Source: an uncultured Collinsella sp.
Lineage (GTDB): Bacteria; Actinomycetota; Coriobacteriia; Coriobacteriales; Coriobacteriaceae
Reading direction: 5' to 3'
DNA length: 60,436 nucleotides
NCBI GenBank assembly: GCA_902492935.1
Contig: CABUNJ010000014.1
Location: 1 to 60,436, forward strand
Shown: positions 10,401 through 17,396 of the stretch, one piece after another
Layout: every line of letters begins with the position of its first letter
Position numbering within the stretch: the first letter of the stretch is position 1
Made by a program: the position numbers and the translations under genes
The notes under the pieces: model-generated
Database searches by the model: none
What the model was told of the DNA's origin: nothing
What the model saw: only the letters and a program-made list of their open reading frames with translations

Positions 10401-13400
10401 CGGCAGGGTGAACTTAAACGTAAACGTCAGATCCTTGTTATTCGCATCCTTAGTGGGTGCAGTAAGACCAGTATCTGCCGTCACCGTCTTGGTCACCTGC
10501 AGAGGTGCCACGCGACAATCGGTATACTGCACGGCCGTTGCCGTGGTAAAGAGATGATTGAGCTGGAGTGTGCCCAGCTTAGTACGGGTCTTGGAGGCAT
10601 CGTCTATATATGCTGAATCGTCTTCTTGATAAAGGGCCATGCGGTTGATGCCCGTATCGGCAAAGATGGTCGCCAGCTGGCCGTCGCGCTCGCCACCGTC
10701 CTCGACATAGCGCAAGACGGTCTTGGCACCTTGCGTCGTCTTGTCATAGCGCATATGCATCAAGTCGTCCGCCAGAGAAGGCGTCACGCCCTTGGCAGTG
10801 CTCGTCTGGCCCCACGTCAGGTTACCCTTGACATCTGCACCAGTCGCGCTCTGCAGCTTGCCCTTGATGTGCGTCAGCGTATTATCGATCGAGTCGGGAG
10901 AGCCAAACTGCGCCAACGAGGCAATCAGCGAACCCGGGCCGCTCATGCTGCGCACGCCGTCGTTCTCCTCACCGGCGTCCACGTATACGCCTGAATCATC
11001 CACGATTACCTTGGTGATAGCGTTGTTAATCTCATAACCATCCGGGCTTTTAGACTCACGCAGGTAGTACGTACCCTTGATAAGGGGTGCATGCTTTGTC
11101 GAATCGAGCGGGAAGCATGCAGCACCCTCAATGTCATACGGATAGGTCATGCCGTTTGCCTTCACGGTGTCATACGGCTCGGCACCCGATTTAATGGCAT
11201 ACGTGCTGGGGCTATCGCCGGTAACATCCTTGGCCTCGTACAGCTCAAACGTCGCGCCGTTCACGGGCTTGCCCAGGTCGTCAACCTTCTGCACAAACAG
11301 ACGGTTCTGAACGTTGGTGAGGTGGATCACCGTAGAGAACTGCCTGTTTGTCATTTGATATTGGACCATGGAGGTGTTGTCGGTGGTTGCCTCCGCCAGA
11401 GACGATGCCGTGGTGTGATACACCGCCACGGTATATTCGGACTGGGACTTGTCCGTCATCATGGCGGCGTACTTCTCGATATCTCCGGGCAGCGACCTAA
11501 CCGTTACCTCGTAGTCGCCCTTGGTGTTGACGCCAAAGACGCTTGTGTCCGCCGATTTGGCAGCCTCGACCGCACCGGCAATGCCGTGCGCGGAGCACAG
11601 CTTATAGCCATTGAGCGGGTTGCCCGTGACCGCCGTCCACGCATTTTCGTCCGTGTCCGCCTTGCTTTTATCGGTGCGCTTGAGCACGACGGCAAAGGTC
11701 GTACCCGAGCTAATGGGTTTGTCCTTATTGTCTTTTGTTTCTTTGCTAAGGGAAATGGTCTCCTTGGCAGCCAGATAACCACCGTTGAGCCACATGCGGC
11801 TGCCCGTCCATTGCGTTACGCCATCGGCCATGGTGACCGTCGTTTGCGGCGCGACCACCACGCCGCCCGAGCCGCTCGCCGCAGCCTCTTTGTACTGCAG
11901 ATGCAGCTCACCTGACGTTGCGGTAGTCGATGAGGTCAGACTCGAGCGATATCCCGCGGGCAGGTCTGTCTCTTTGAGTACAAAGTAGTTATGTCCATCA
12001 GCATGCTGGTTATCAAATGAAAGGACGGAGCCGTCGTCCGACTTCAGAAGCACCAGCCGACCCTTATCGTCCGTCGTACCTTGAGCGATGGGATCGCCCT
12101 GCGTCTTCCAGCTGGCATCCGACTGATACAGCGCAAACTTGGCGTCCTGGACTGCCTCGCCGTTCTGATCGACCTTCTCGACCTCGGACGACGGCAGCGT
12201 GGTGAGATTGAACTTGAGCGACATATTCGATGCGCCCGCGCCGCGCTCCAGATAGAAGAAGCTCAGCGTGTGCTTGGAGCTGTTGAGGAAGGTGTTGCCG
12301 GAGAATCTTCTGTTTGAAGTATCTGCGCCGGCAGCTTGGAACATCGCCTTAATGGTGGTGTCTTGAATTGTCTTTTCGGGATCATTTGCATTGTCAACAT
12401 GACCGACATGTACGGCACCGGTGGCGAAATTGATCTCGAGCGTCGCCTTCTCGTGGATGCCACCAAGATCGCCCACGAGCACGCCGTCGATATAGACCCA
12501 GACGTCGTCGTCACCCGAGAACTCAAAGATCATGTCGTTGCCATCGGTGGTCTTGCCGTTCGTCGGCTGGACGAACTCCGTAGTCATGGACATGCCAAAG
12601 TGATGGTTGAGGCTCGTGCTTCCATCAATGATCTGCTTAGGGGAGAGGCTGTTGCCCTTCTCATCAAAAACCTTGTCAGCCGAGTCGAAGGGGAAGAACT
12701 GGCCCAGATTTGCATCTGATACGCCGCCCTTATATACACCAGCCTTATTGTAGACGTCAAAGGAGTTAGTCGTGTAGTTATACACAGCATAGTTGCCGCG
12801 AGAACCATACGAGTCGTAAACGTAATAGCCCTTCTGGAGCTGGAAGAGGCCTTTCACGTCGTTGTAGACAGCCTTACCCTTTTGCCTGCCGTTTGCTTGG
12901 CTGTCGTTATTAAAGAGATAGGCCAGCGACTCGTCGGTGTACGTACCACTCGTGTTATAGGAGGTGAAGGTGCCAGCTTTGATTGACGGATAGCCATTTA
13001 CCAGCGTGTTCTTCACAAATGAAAGACGTCCAAAGCCGCCAACGCCGCTTCTTCCCGTCCATTTATTAATGCCTGATCCGGCGCCGCCATTGAACTTGAG
13101 CTGGCGATCTTTGTTGATACCGGTGTTGTTATTGCCATTATCGTTGTTTATGTTGACGGACTTATCGTTGTCGCCGTTCACGACCCAGTAGTCGAACAAA
13201 TTGACCGTAGTGCCGGTGGGATTCACCGTCTGCACGGTGTGGTTGCTAAAGGGAACCGTTTGATCGGCCGACGCACTCGTCGCGCCAAACAAGAGCGCAC
13301 ACGCCGCCAGCGGGACGGCCAAAACCCTCAGGACACGCTTTGCGGTATTGGTTTTCTTGCCAAAAGGCTTTAGCATTTCTCGAGCTCTCGCACACGCGCG

Positions 13401-13406
13401 ATTCAT
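1416..13406 (-). CDS. Giant fibro-slime / isopeptide-repeat LPXTG adhesin (3,996 aa)
   Basis: A predicted wall-anchored surface fibre. The start at 13406 has GGGGAGG six bases upstream and gives a signal peptide cleaved near residue 47 (ATSASA). In order: a fibro-slime / PA14-like domain around residue 300 (GDDDVWVYIDG), two SpaA/Cna-B-like domains near 410 and 700, and eight pilin isopeptide-linkage (FctA-type) repeats from about 1140 to 2420. Two DUF11-type repeats follow at 2420-2675, then about nine more repeats to 3900. Each FctA-type repeat begins near K-x-L-x-G-R and ends in F-T-N-x-Y, as expected for Lys-Asn isopeptide bonds. A Gly/Pro/Ser-rich linker precedes MPDTG, a hydrophobic stretch and a final KRR. 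The repeats are diverged rather than identical, which argues against recent tandem expansion. No sortase is in the window. Host adhesion is inferred from architecture only. Confidence 0.92.
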   Translation of the reverse strand: MNRACARAREMLKPFGKKTNTAKRVLRVLAVPLAACALLFGATSASADQTVPFSNHTVQTVNPTGTTVNLFDYWVVNGDNDKSVNINNDNGNNNTGINKDRQLKFNGGAGSGINKWTGRSGVGGFGRLSFVKNTLVNGYPSIKAGTFTSYNTSGTYTDESLAYLFNNDSQANGRQKGKAVYNDVKGLFQLQKGYYVYDSYGSRGNYAVYNYTTNSFDVYNKAGVYKGGVSDANLGQFFPFDSADKVFDEKGNSLSPKQIIDGSTSLNHHFGMSMTTEFVQPTNGKTTDGNDMIFEFSGDDDVWVYIDGVLVGDLGGIHEKATLEINFATGAVHVGHVDNANDPEKTIQDTTIKAMFQAAGADTSNRRFSGNTFLNSSKHTLSFFYLERGAGASNMSLKFNLTTLPSSEVEKVDQNGEAVQDAKFALYQSDASWKTQGDPIAQGTTDDKGRLVLLKSDDGSVLSFDNQHADGHNYFVLKETDLPAGYRSSLTSSTTATSGELHLQYKEAAASGSGGVVVAPQTTVTMADGVTQWTGSRMWLNGGYLAAKETISLSKETKDNKDKPISSGTTFAVVLKRTDKSKADTDENAWTAVTGNPLNGYKLCSAHGIAGAVEAAKSADTSVFGVNTKGDYEVTVRSLPGDIEKYAAMMTDKSQSEYTVAVYHTTASSLAEATTDNTSMVQYQMTNRQFSTVIHLTNVQNRLFVQKVDDLGKPVNGATFELYEAKDVTGDSPSTYAIKSGAEPYDTVKANGMTYPYDIEGAACFPLDSTKHAPLIKGTYYLRESKSPDGYEINNAITKVIVDDSGVYVDAGEENDGVRSMSGPGSLIASLAQFGSPDSIDNTLTHIKGKLQSATGADVKGNLTWGQTSTAKGVTPSLADDLMHMRYDKTTQGAKTVLRYVEDGGERDGQLATIFADTGINRMALYQEDDSAYIDDASKTRTKLGTLQLNHLFTTATAVQYTDCRVAPLQVTKTVTADTGLTAPTKDANNKDLTFTFKFTLPESQKGYEAHVFDASGNAVGNSFKLRNGDTHSIKAGETIRVYGLKKGASYSVSELTTKREASNGDILASIVNTVTGSADESVLPAGFSLVSRKVGGKERSGTGNTIEGKIAALVDGEIPASNKLEFTNNYSASSVTLKAKDGLSAKKVLEGRDWADGDSFTVRLTAEDGVPMPKDAKSKVETVELTEKTQTATFGDITYTKPGTYTYTIREVIPGSDAGADGISYSAAVYTATVVVDDNHAGALVVTSVKVVKVRDDADEPAAAEVADKIATFTNRYDEHEKKIIIHAQKILTDNAGSFPLSQDAFSFTLKGMGGYADVKAVFNPKTVDSRVTAPMPEGNTATVGNNADGTVTWPAISYTAKADAGRAYVYKFTEENPGSVTGMTYDGSIYYAVVRNAKKGAGIQTSIEYYKIAEDGSVKQLDTNVTPSFTNIYSVDPTSATLQGQKTVSGRDWNQDESYTFNLTAAADDASVTGLGKTTAQAVEDGNVVVNADQAVASAPEPGRVASFAFGTEAVPTVTFNRAGTFSFNITENAAQDVQAGMSMDKHTTRATVVVTDLDESGNHTGMLRVSSMTYANTGASDADKIVTDKAAFTNAYHASGTFDGVTVSKTLEGRASTAGQFTFAVTGLWYNGVQTSVDGAEASLSNTAAGAGVSGTVVSASGAEKLFARKLTEQDLGRTFAYRIHENQPAAAGYTYDTGYTGDAIVLVKVLARENDPAKLCTVTTVLKGAGVTELLGDGADASALTDEKIVQLKQDSHTYVQQYDASEAGATTPTVSFVNRYTASLDYGAAGGLWIEKTLTYPKDATIFGSPKSSFRYIVKPADETSASKVGISTNGKVFETANVEANVPKTVSLVPAGGLTFTQDDAGKTFTYTVSEIDDKATGYTYDKTVHTVKAVVADGGDGTLRVTTAVSKQVDGKDELEGQWIYPSGATSTGVTTVKFKNTYTVTEAATYTPSVTKVVAGADAPGKFTFAMTAADDATKAAISGNLITGSSMSADNGYVEKTQTKEGLKDGEHYKLDFSKLTFNKPGTYKFAINELAPNGGLGEWTYDAHIYTLTITVTDEGGKLVARADGATGSEGFIFTNRYRTSTSYELQGGLEIVKTLNGHDLHAGMFGFTVTGEDAASTDKLNKLLRADEGKLTVTNDEPQADGTSHTGILGGLTFATEDAGKTFTYKVVENGGGKGGYTYDSTYWMVEIAVNNRRDGSLYTVTTAKHYDAKNVELSADAKFSSESGTAKAQVSFTNSYAATGTFDGLTAEKVMDSGDKIEAGQYTFDLYAEKVDGSLEKMDEGTTQAAKNGTATVDFGKVNFKLGDATSGTHEQTIDLAGAVNDGVATKRHNADHTTTYSFNLVAKERLANLPEGVRPVDTSATCRVLLEVTDNNNGKLTSKVTYRDGTENGKIVFHNTRDKVKTIGTVAKPDAESDGQLLSVGDSYVYTINWVNTEADAAGNLVPANVTVTDELPAGVVFEAFEGEYADKGAASGQSLSWNLGEQPAGSHGSVRVRVKITEDAVKDAQGAVGTVENKATVTVDNKSYTGTTTNYVPKKSESDAQDSTGSGVALGDELTYTIGYKNTEGASATVMITDAVPAGTEFVEFAGDHKDAGSKDNDGNLTWKLTDVPAGKEGTVQFKVRVTEDAFKSGGASGDISNQASVTVGNKPAVKTNTTTDQVSDGRLTLSKTVTAAEGITAPNKAFTFKVLLYQADGTTPLAGTFAFAGRPGGTNGTYVSGQIKSGDTIALKAGGSVTVTLPTGTHYEVQELDSKGELMTSEDGFAVADQANPQKGTVGQATQVGFTNVYSVESTKVENAFKVQKKISGRNWTKADAFTMTLTAQGEAPMPKGAKEGVSTIELHKDAQVGNFGTIEYTKPGTYTYVIAEQAGDETALTFSKATYRATVTVTDNGAGKLSAKTEIAQLTDDAGDAAGRTVEAAVFTNTAKTGSLTVKKTVVGGDSQREFGFTVALADGDGEPVSGTFGKGEHAVTFTDGKATFTLKDGGEKTVAGLPVGAHYTVTEDAAEGYTTTVNGADGSKAEGAVTEDGATVAFTNTYGTATEGRDVSTAGLFTKTLEGRDWAEGDSFQFALTGEDGAPMPEGSADGSKTVSVTAAGTKAGDRVAFDFGAIRYTLNDIKDAGFAEVGGKRVRAKTFTYTVREVRPDDGSAIAGVAYDGHVAMMTVTVTDDGSGNLTATTPAIAEVSGGDFVNTYTTELDYSARAGVRLSKTLSGRAMEAGQFAFTVAADAETAVKLGLKTDKDAYAVAAADDGKADLVDLIGGAAESDVKFTDADAGKTYSFTVTETKLGGEGYTNDTAPCTVTIAPGYDAATGRLTVTTTVAKDGVEVAHSEVSTADDAAATPAPVTVTFQNSYEATGVLGGEGSVAINATKTLTGRAAAAGEFSFSVRDARGDVVATATNRASGDGEAAGLSFSPIAYTTDSLEQMVADGTAARSADGSWAIPYTVSEDGTDRLPAGVTAAASSFDITVKVTDNGKGGLDVSVVYPEGSGGTLSFVNGYGTNEATVDLAGTKTLAFGQAGLGLTQADIEGKYTFKIEPLDGAPAPVDASGKTVTEATNDAAGNVELGHVTFKQPSDLDDVEIDGDGLRTKTFAYRVSESGSVDGVVNDATAIRTFTIKVVEDTNAGTLAAEVLPAEGTPEGKGAFEFTNTYVVNPTPSSVTDRIAVSKKLKGRDLTEGEFEFQLVEIVADGSESVAATGKNAADGTVALSPVTYTAPGTHSYELREVAGTAGGVTYDKTTYRVRTTVVDAGNGTLAVKHELMDAEGNAANDTSVTFTNGYEAAPVTLKLGAAKVLKGAELKAGQFSFELKSRDGKVMSTAKNAADGSVAFDALTFKQAGTYTFTVSEVDDGQAHVTYDKAVHKIVVTVSDKAADGTKTGYLSAKVSYEGDANMPPVFTNSYAENPGTPGTPENPGTPGGDSDGGSDNGSGSGSSGDGSKGGMPDTGDRSLPVEALGAMAGIGALAAVSGAVLYRKRR

Positions 13407-13448
13407 GAAGGCCCTCCCCAAATCCATGAGGACGGCAAGCAGCGGCTC

Positions 13449-13454
13449 ATTATA
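13449..13454 (-). promoter_or_regulatory. Possible -10 box for the giant adhesin
   Basis: A perfect TATAAT lies on the minus strand in an AT-rich stretch about 45 bases before the chosen start codon. No good -35 box is found at the usual spacing, so it may need an activator. Confidence 0.35.
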
Positions 13455-13635
13455 TATGTGTCGTCGTCCCCATCGATGCAAATATACGCCCCCCCGCGCA
13501 GAAACGCAAGGCAGGACATCGCAATATACTTAAAATTGTAGCAATTTAAACGACCCACCATTCCGCGTCAGGTTGCCACTCGGTCGTCAAATCGAACCAT
13601 TCGCGCCATCAAAGGGGTTCGGCGGGATTAGCTAA

Positions 13636-13703
13636 TTTGGGACGGGGCTTTTTGACTACTTGGGCAATCAGATCTGCAAGTAGTCAAAATAGCCCGTCCC
13701 AAA
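13636..13703. repeat. GGGAC-type palindrome, 27-base arms
   Basis: The arm TTTGGGACGGGGCTTTTTGA, continuing to 13662, is repeated inverted at 13677-13703 with two or three mismatches around a 14-base loop. It shares a GGGAC core with other intergenic palindromes in this window (20846, 30512, 32625, 32901, 36118, 39264, 53708). Confidence 0.8.
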
Positions 13704-13738
13704 AAGACTGGTCTGACTCCGTGTCACGAAAGGGGCCC

Positions 13739-13866
13739 ATCTACTACGTTTAAGTCGCAGGGGTCAACCATAGCCGGCTTTTTCGAAAATCGGCAAGCTT
13801 TCTACCTGCGGTTTTAATTTCACAAAATCCGGGATGGTCGAGGGTGTTCCGTTAAACGTAGTAGAT
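13739..13866. repeat. 128-bp element with terminal inverted repeats
   Basis: The ends are ATCTACTACGTTTAA and its reverse complement at 13852-13866. The interior contains a smaller palindrome around TTTTTCGAAAA. Nothing in it looks like a convincing gene. It may be a non-autonomous mobile element or a structured RNA. Confidence 0.5.
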
Positions 13867-13929
13867 TGCCACATTTCATGGCAGACGGTCCGGCTCGAGA
13901 CCCAAGGCAACCAGCCTCGAATGGACATT

Positions 13930-14007
13930 CTCGAAGTTGCGGTGGAATACGGACTGAATTGGCACCTTAAAGGCAAAAACACTCCGTATTTCACCGCAAC
14001 TTATCGA
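13930..14007. repeat. 78-bp inverted repeat next to the tadA-glycerate kinase gene
   Basis: The arm AAGTTGCGGTGGAATACGGA at 13934 is repeated inverted at 13983-14002 with one mismatch, and the flanking CTCGA/TCGAG extends the pairing. The loop is 29 bases. It ends 11 bases before the stop codon of the next gene and could act as its terminator, though no T tract follows. With the two elements above it fills most of the 612-bp gap between genes. Confidence 0.6.
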
Positions 14008-14018
14008 GGGGATGAGTT

Positions 14019-15800
14019 TTAGAGGCGAGCGAGGTCGTAGGATTGGGCGGCTGCCTCGCCGGCACAGATGAGGTTGGCCGTAGCTTCCTGCGGATTAAGC
14101 GCTTGGTCGAGGTCCATGGGCTTGCGGCAAATCGGTAAAACCAAGTCAATGCCCTGCTCACACACCGCATCCAGGTTGTCAGCGCGACCGCCCACGACAG
14201 CGATCACCGGTTTGCCACACCGCTTGGCACGGCGCGCCACGCCCACCGGCGCCTTACCGGCGGCGGATTGCTCATCCATATTGCCCTCGCCTGTAATGAC
14301 CAGGTCGACATCGCGCACGCGCTCGTCAAACCCCACGAGATCGAGCACCGTCTCCACACCCGAGCGTAGCTCCGCGCCGAGCGCCAGCAACGCCGCGCCC
14401 AAGCCACCGGCAGCGCCCGCGCCGGGCACGCCAAGCACCGAGCCAAATGTCCGTGCGTTCTCGGGTGTGCGCAACAACCCCTGGGCTCGCGCCTCGAAAA
14501 TTGCCGCATCGAGCAGGCGACCGTAGCCGACCATCCAGCCGTCGTATCTGCGCAGCACCTCGACATCATCCGCCGGCAGGCCCTTCTGCCCGCCAAACAC
14601 CGCAAGCGCGCCGCGACGCCCTACGAGCGGATTCTCGACATCGGAGAGCACAACGATGCGAGCGCCATCCAAAGCCTGCAGCGCTGGCGCCAAATCGATA
14701 CTCGCCACGTGTTCAAGGCCCGCAAGACCGGGGGCGACATCGCAGCCCCGACCATCGACCACACGCGCGCCCAGCGCCTGCAGCATGCCGGCGCCACCGT
14801 CGTTGGTGGCACTGCCGCCCAGACCAATATAGATAGTCTTTGCCCCCGCACGGACCGCGCGAAGCATGAGCTCGCCCACGCCATAGGTTGTAGCAGCCAG
14901 CGCCGACGACTCCGTGCAAGGCGAATACCCAATACCCGCCGCCTCGGCCATCTCAATTACAGCCGAGTCGCGCTCGTCGTCCACCAGCATCCGGGCAGAC
15001 ACGCGGTCGCCCAAGGGACCTGCCACCTCGCTGGTCACAATCTCACCGCCACACGCGGCAACGGCATCGAGCGTCCCCTCGCCGCCATCCGCCAGCGGCA
15101 ATGTGGCCACCTGGGCATCGGGCCAAACGCGGCGCACGCCTTCGGCAACCGCCGCCTCCGCCTGTGCACTCGAAACGCTACCCTTAAAGGAGTCAATCGC
15201 CAACAGCACACGGCGGGGCCGGCGGCACGCAGGACCAAAGTCAACCGCCGTGCCAGTATCCTTACCGGCACCTGCAAGCGCTGCGGCGTGTGCGGCATGC
15301 GCCTCAAGATCGGCCCCACAACCGCAATCAGCGCCGCCCGCTCCGCGCAGACCGCCAAAATAGTTACTCAGCAGCTCGCGGCATTCATCCGCCAGGACCC
15401 CAGCCGTCACGTTAAACCGATGATTCAGGCGCGAATCGGCATTGAGGTCATACAGCGAGCCCACCGCGCCCGCTTTGGCATCGGCCGCGCCATACACGCA
15501 ACGCCCCACGCGCGCGTTAACCATAAGCCCCGCGCACATGCAGCAGGGTTCGAGCGTCACGTAGACCGTACAATCGGAAAGGCGCCAACGCCCAAGCGTC
15601 TGAGCGGCGGCGCACAGGGCCAAAAACTCGGCATGTGCCGAAGGATCCTGGTCGAGCTCACGGCGATTATGCGCCCTCGCGACAATCTCGCCCGCACGCA
15701 CCACTACAGCACCAATCGGCACCTCGCCCACTGTCGCAGCGGCGCGCGCCTCCGCCAGCGCCTCGCGCATGAACTTCTCGTCGATTTCGGTGATCGTCAT
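14019..15800 (-). CDS. Fusion protein: tRNA adenosine deaminase (TadA) + glycerate kinase
   Basis: One 593-aa frame joins two normally separate enzymes. Residues 1-150 are TadA, which converts A34 to inosine in tRNA-Arg. The zinc and proton-relay motif HAE (His56, Glu58) and PCCMC (Cys86, Cys89) are present. Residues 151-195 form a Gly/Ala/Cys-rich linker. From residue 196 a full-length glycerate kinase of the GarK/GlxK family follows (LLAIDSFKGS, then GLGGSATNDGGAG, then TGEGNMDEQ), which phosphorylates glycerate with ATP. The start at 15800 is supported by AGGGAAGG six bases upstream. There is no stop or frame change at the junction. The pairing has no obvious metabolic logic, so it may be co-expression by fusion or be cleaved after translation. 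Confidence 0.9.
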   Translation of the reverse strand: MTITEIDEKFMREALAEARAAATVGEVPIGAVVVRAGEIVARAHNRRELDQDPSAHAEFLALCAAAQTLGRWRLSDCTVYVTLEPCCMCAGLMVNARVGRCVYGAADAKAGAVGSLYDLNADSRLNHRFNVTAGVLADECRELLSNYFGGLRGAGGADCGCGADLEAHAAHAAALAGAGKDTGTAVDFGPACRRPRRVLLAIDSFKGSVSSAQAEAAVAEGVRRVWPDAQVATLPLADGGEGTLDAVAACGGEIVTSEVAGPLGDRVSARMLVDDERDSAVIEMAEAAGIGYSPCTESSALAATTYGVGELMLRAVRAGAKTIYIGLGGSATNDGGAGMLQALGARVVDGRGCDVAPGLAGLEHVASIDLAPALQALDGARIVVLSDVENPLVGRRGALAVFGGQKGLPADDVEVLRRYDGWMVGYGRLLDAAIFEARAQGLLRTPENARTFGSVLGVPGAGAAGGLGAALLALGAELRSGVETVLDLVGFDERVRDVDLVITGEGNMDEQSAAGKAPVGVARRAKRCGKPVIAVVGGRADNLDAVCEQGIDLVLPICRKPMDLDQALNPQEATANLICAGEAAAQSYDLARL

Positions 15801-15851
15801 CGTTCGCCTTCCCTGTTGCAAATTCAAAACGATGCTATCATTACGACTCAC

Positions 15852-15941
15852 GGAGAGATGGCAGAGCGGTTGAATGCGGCGGTCTTGAAAACCGTTGAGC
15901 GCGAGAGCGTTCCGGGGGTTCGAATCCCCCTCTCTCCGCCA
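15852..15941 (+). tRNA. tRNA-Ser (UGA anticodon)
   Basis: Acceptor stem GGAGAGA pairs with TCTCTCC; the anticodon loop CTTGAAA gives TGA. A long variable arm and GGTTCGAATCC T arm are present, and the CCA end is encoded (15939-15941). It reads codons of the UCN type. It lies head-to-head with the fused tadA gene and only two bases from the stop codon of the convergent TetR gene. Confidence 0.97.
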
Positions 15942-15943
15942 CC

Positions 15944-16528
15944 TTAGTGATTCACCGGCGTCATGGTGCGCTCAAACAGCGCATCGACCACGTCGGCCAT
16001 CTCGGGTCGACGCTCAAGATCGTGGCCCGATTCCCACCAATTTGTGAACACTCGAATAATGCCACCGGCGATAAATTCCGATGTCGTCTCGAGCGAAACG
16101 GGCGCCAGGGCGTCTTCGGCAAGCGAGCTCATCACGCGCTCACGGATGGAATGCGCGATGCGGTCGCAAATCATGCCGGTCAGCATGCCCGACATGCTGC
16201 TCGCCAAAAGGTTATCCATGAGCTGCTCATGCGCCAGTACCATATTCATGGCATCGTCAAAGACCTCATGGCGAAGTGCCCGTACATCCACAAGCGGCTC
16301 CGCGTCCGCTGCGTCGGTCTGGTTTTGCGGCAAGCCCGTCATAAGCTCATCGATATAAAAGGCAAAGTAATCGTTTTTATCGCGAAAATGCTTATAGAAC
16401 GTCGTGCGGCGAATCAGGGCCCGGTCGCAAAGCATGGCAACCGTCAAATCCTCAAACCGATGCTCTTCCAAAAGCTCGGTAAAGGCGTCGAACAGGGCAC
16501 GATAGGTTTTCTTGATGCGAAGGTCCAT
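15944..16528 (-). CDS. TetR-family transcriptional regulator
   Basis: 194 aa with an N-terminal TetR helix-turn-helix (DLTVAMLCDRALIRRTTFYK, about residues 29-48) and a C-terminal ligand-binding region rich in helices, resembling TetR proteins of Gram-positives that lack a known ligand. The start at 16528 (MDLRIKK) fits the family; an ATG at 16540 is an alternative but its GAGG is directly adjacent. It is divergent from lemA with about 210 bases between, so it may control lemA or itself. No clear palindrome was found there. Confidence 0.8.
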   Translation of the reverse strand: MDLRIKKTYRALFDAFTELLEEHRFEDLTVAMLCDRALIRRTTFYKHFRDKNDYFAFYIDELMTGLPQNQTDAADAEPLVDVRALRHEVFDDAMNMVLAHEQLMDNLLASSMSGMLTGMICDRIAHSIRERVMSSLAEDALAPVSLETTSEFIAGGIIRVFTNWWESGHDLERRPEMADVVDALFERTMTPVNH

Positions 16529-16739
16529 CCGTATCACCATCCTCAAGGCGTAGACAGCATTCCGTAATTTGTCGCATATCTTACACCTGTACCACCCGTT
16601 CGATATTGGCGCCCCCTCCCTGGTTGAAACAATACGCTTACCGGAAAGTTCGGCACCGCCAAAGGTTGCGGGTATACTAGATACGTTATACCAACAACGG
16701 CCGGCGCAAAACGCCGCTGCCATTCGAAACGGAGACATC

Positions 16740-17291
16740 ATGCTTCCCGTCATCATCGGTATCGTTGTTGTCGTTGTGATCGTCTGCGCCATCGCTGGCA
16801 TCTACAACAACATGGTTACCAAGCGCAATCGTATCGATAACGCCTGGCAGAACATCGACACGCAGCTGCAGCGCCGCAACGACCTGATCCCCAACCTGGT
16901 AGAGACCGTCAAGGGCTACGCCAAGCACGAGCAGGACACGCTCGCCGCCGTTATCAACGCGCGCAACACCGCCGTAAGCGCCACCACCCCCGAGGCCAAA
17001 ATGGAAGCCGACAACGTGCTGACCGGTGCACTGCGCCAGCTCTTTGCCGTGGCCGAGGCCTACCCCGACCTTAAGGCGAACACCAACTTTACGCAGCTGC
17101 AGGCATCGCTCGAGGATACCGAGAACAAGATTAGCTATGCACGCCAGAGCTACAACGATTGCGTGCTCAGCTACAATAACGCCATTCAGACGTTCCCGGC
17201 TGTCATCTTTGCCGGCATCTTCCAGTTTAAGGAGCGCCAGGGCTTCGAGGCCGCCGAAGCAGCCCGCCAGGCCCCGACCGTCAAGTTCTAG
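16740..17291 (+). CDS. lemA: LemA family protein
   Basis: 183 aa. One N-terminal membrane helix (VIIGIVVVVVIVCAIAGIY) is followed by the helical LemA domain with the family motifs RNRIDNAW, RRNDLIPNLVETVKGYA and YNDCVLSYNNAIQTFP. The domain is expected outside the cytoplasm. The biochemical role of LemA proteins is not established. ATG at 16740 has GGAG at the proper distance. It stands alone; the TPM-domain or HtpX partners often found beside lemA are absent. Confidence 0.92.
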   Translation: MLPVIIGIVVVVVIVCAIAGIYNNMVTKRNRIDNAWQNIDTQLQRRNDLIPNLVETVKGYAKHEQDTLAAVINARNTAVSATTPEAKMEADNVLTGALRQLFAVAEAYPDLKANTNFTQLQASLEDTENKISYARQSYNDCVLSYNNAIQTFPAVIFAGIFQFKERQGFEAAEAARQAPTVKF

Positions 17292-17327
17292 TAGTTTGGC
17301 AGTGCATCCTTAATCGGCCAAATGTAT

Positions 17328-17366
17328 AAACCGCCCCGTCGAATGCATACTTCGACGGGGCGGTTT
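17328..17366 (+). terminator. Terminator of lemA
   Basis: Perfect 16-base arms (AAACCGCCCCGTCGAA and complement) with a 7-base loop, followed by CCTTTTT. Confidence 0.9.
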
Positions 17367-17396
17367 CCTTTTTCGCAAAGGTCCCCCTCTAAGCGC

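Noticed and set aside
1764..10616. Two very long plus-strand open frames (over 1,300 and 1,500 codons) opposite the giant adhesin
   Set aside because: The translation is a repetitive shadow rich in Arg, Gly, His and Val without any domain, and it mirrors the repeat layout of the minus-strand gene. It is explained by codon use of the adhesin (few TTA/CTA/TCA codons).
13764..13994. Possible 76-aa minus-strand protein in the gap after the adhesin
   Set aside because: No ribosome binding site, and the frame is laid across the arms of two inverted repeats.
14709..15947. Long plus-strand frame opposite the tadA-glycerate kinase gene that also covers tRNA-Ser
   Set aside because: It runs through the tRNA gene and is antisense to a gene with intact catalytic motifs in both domains.
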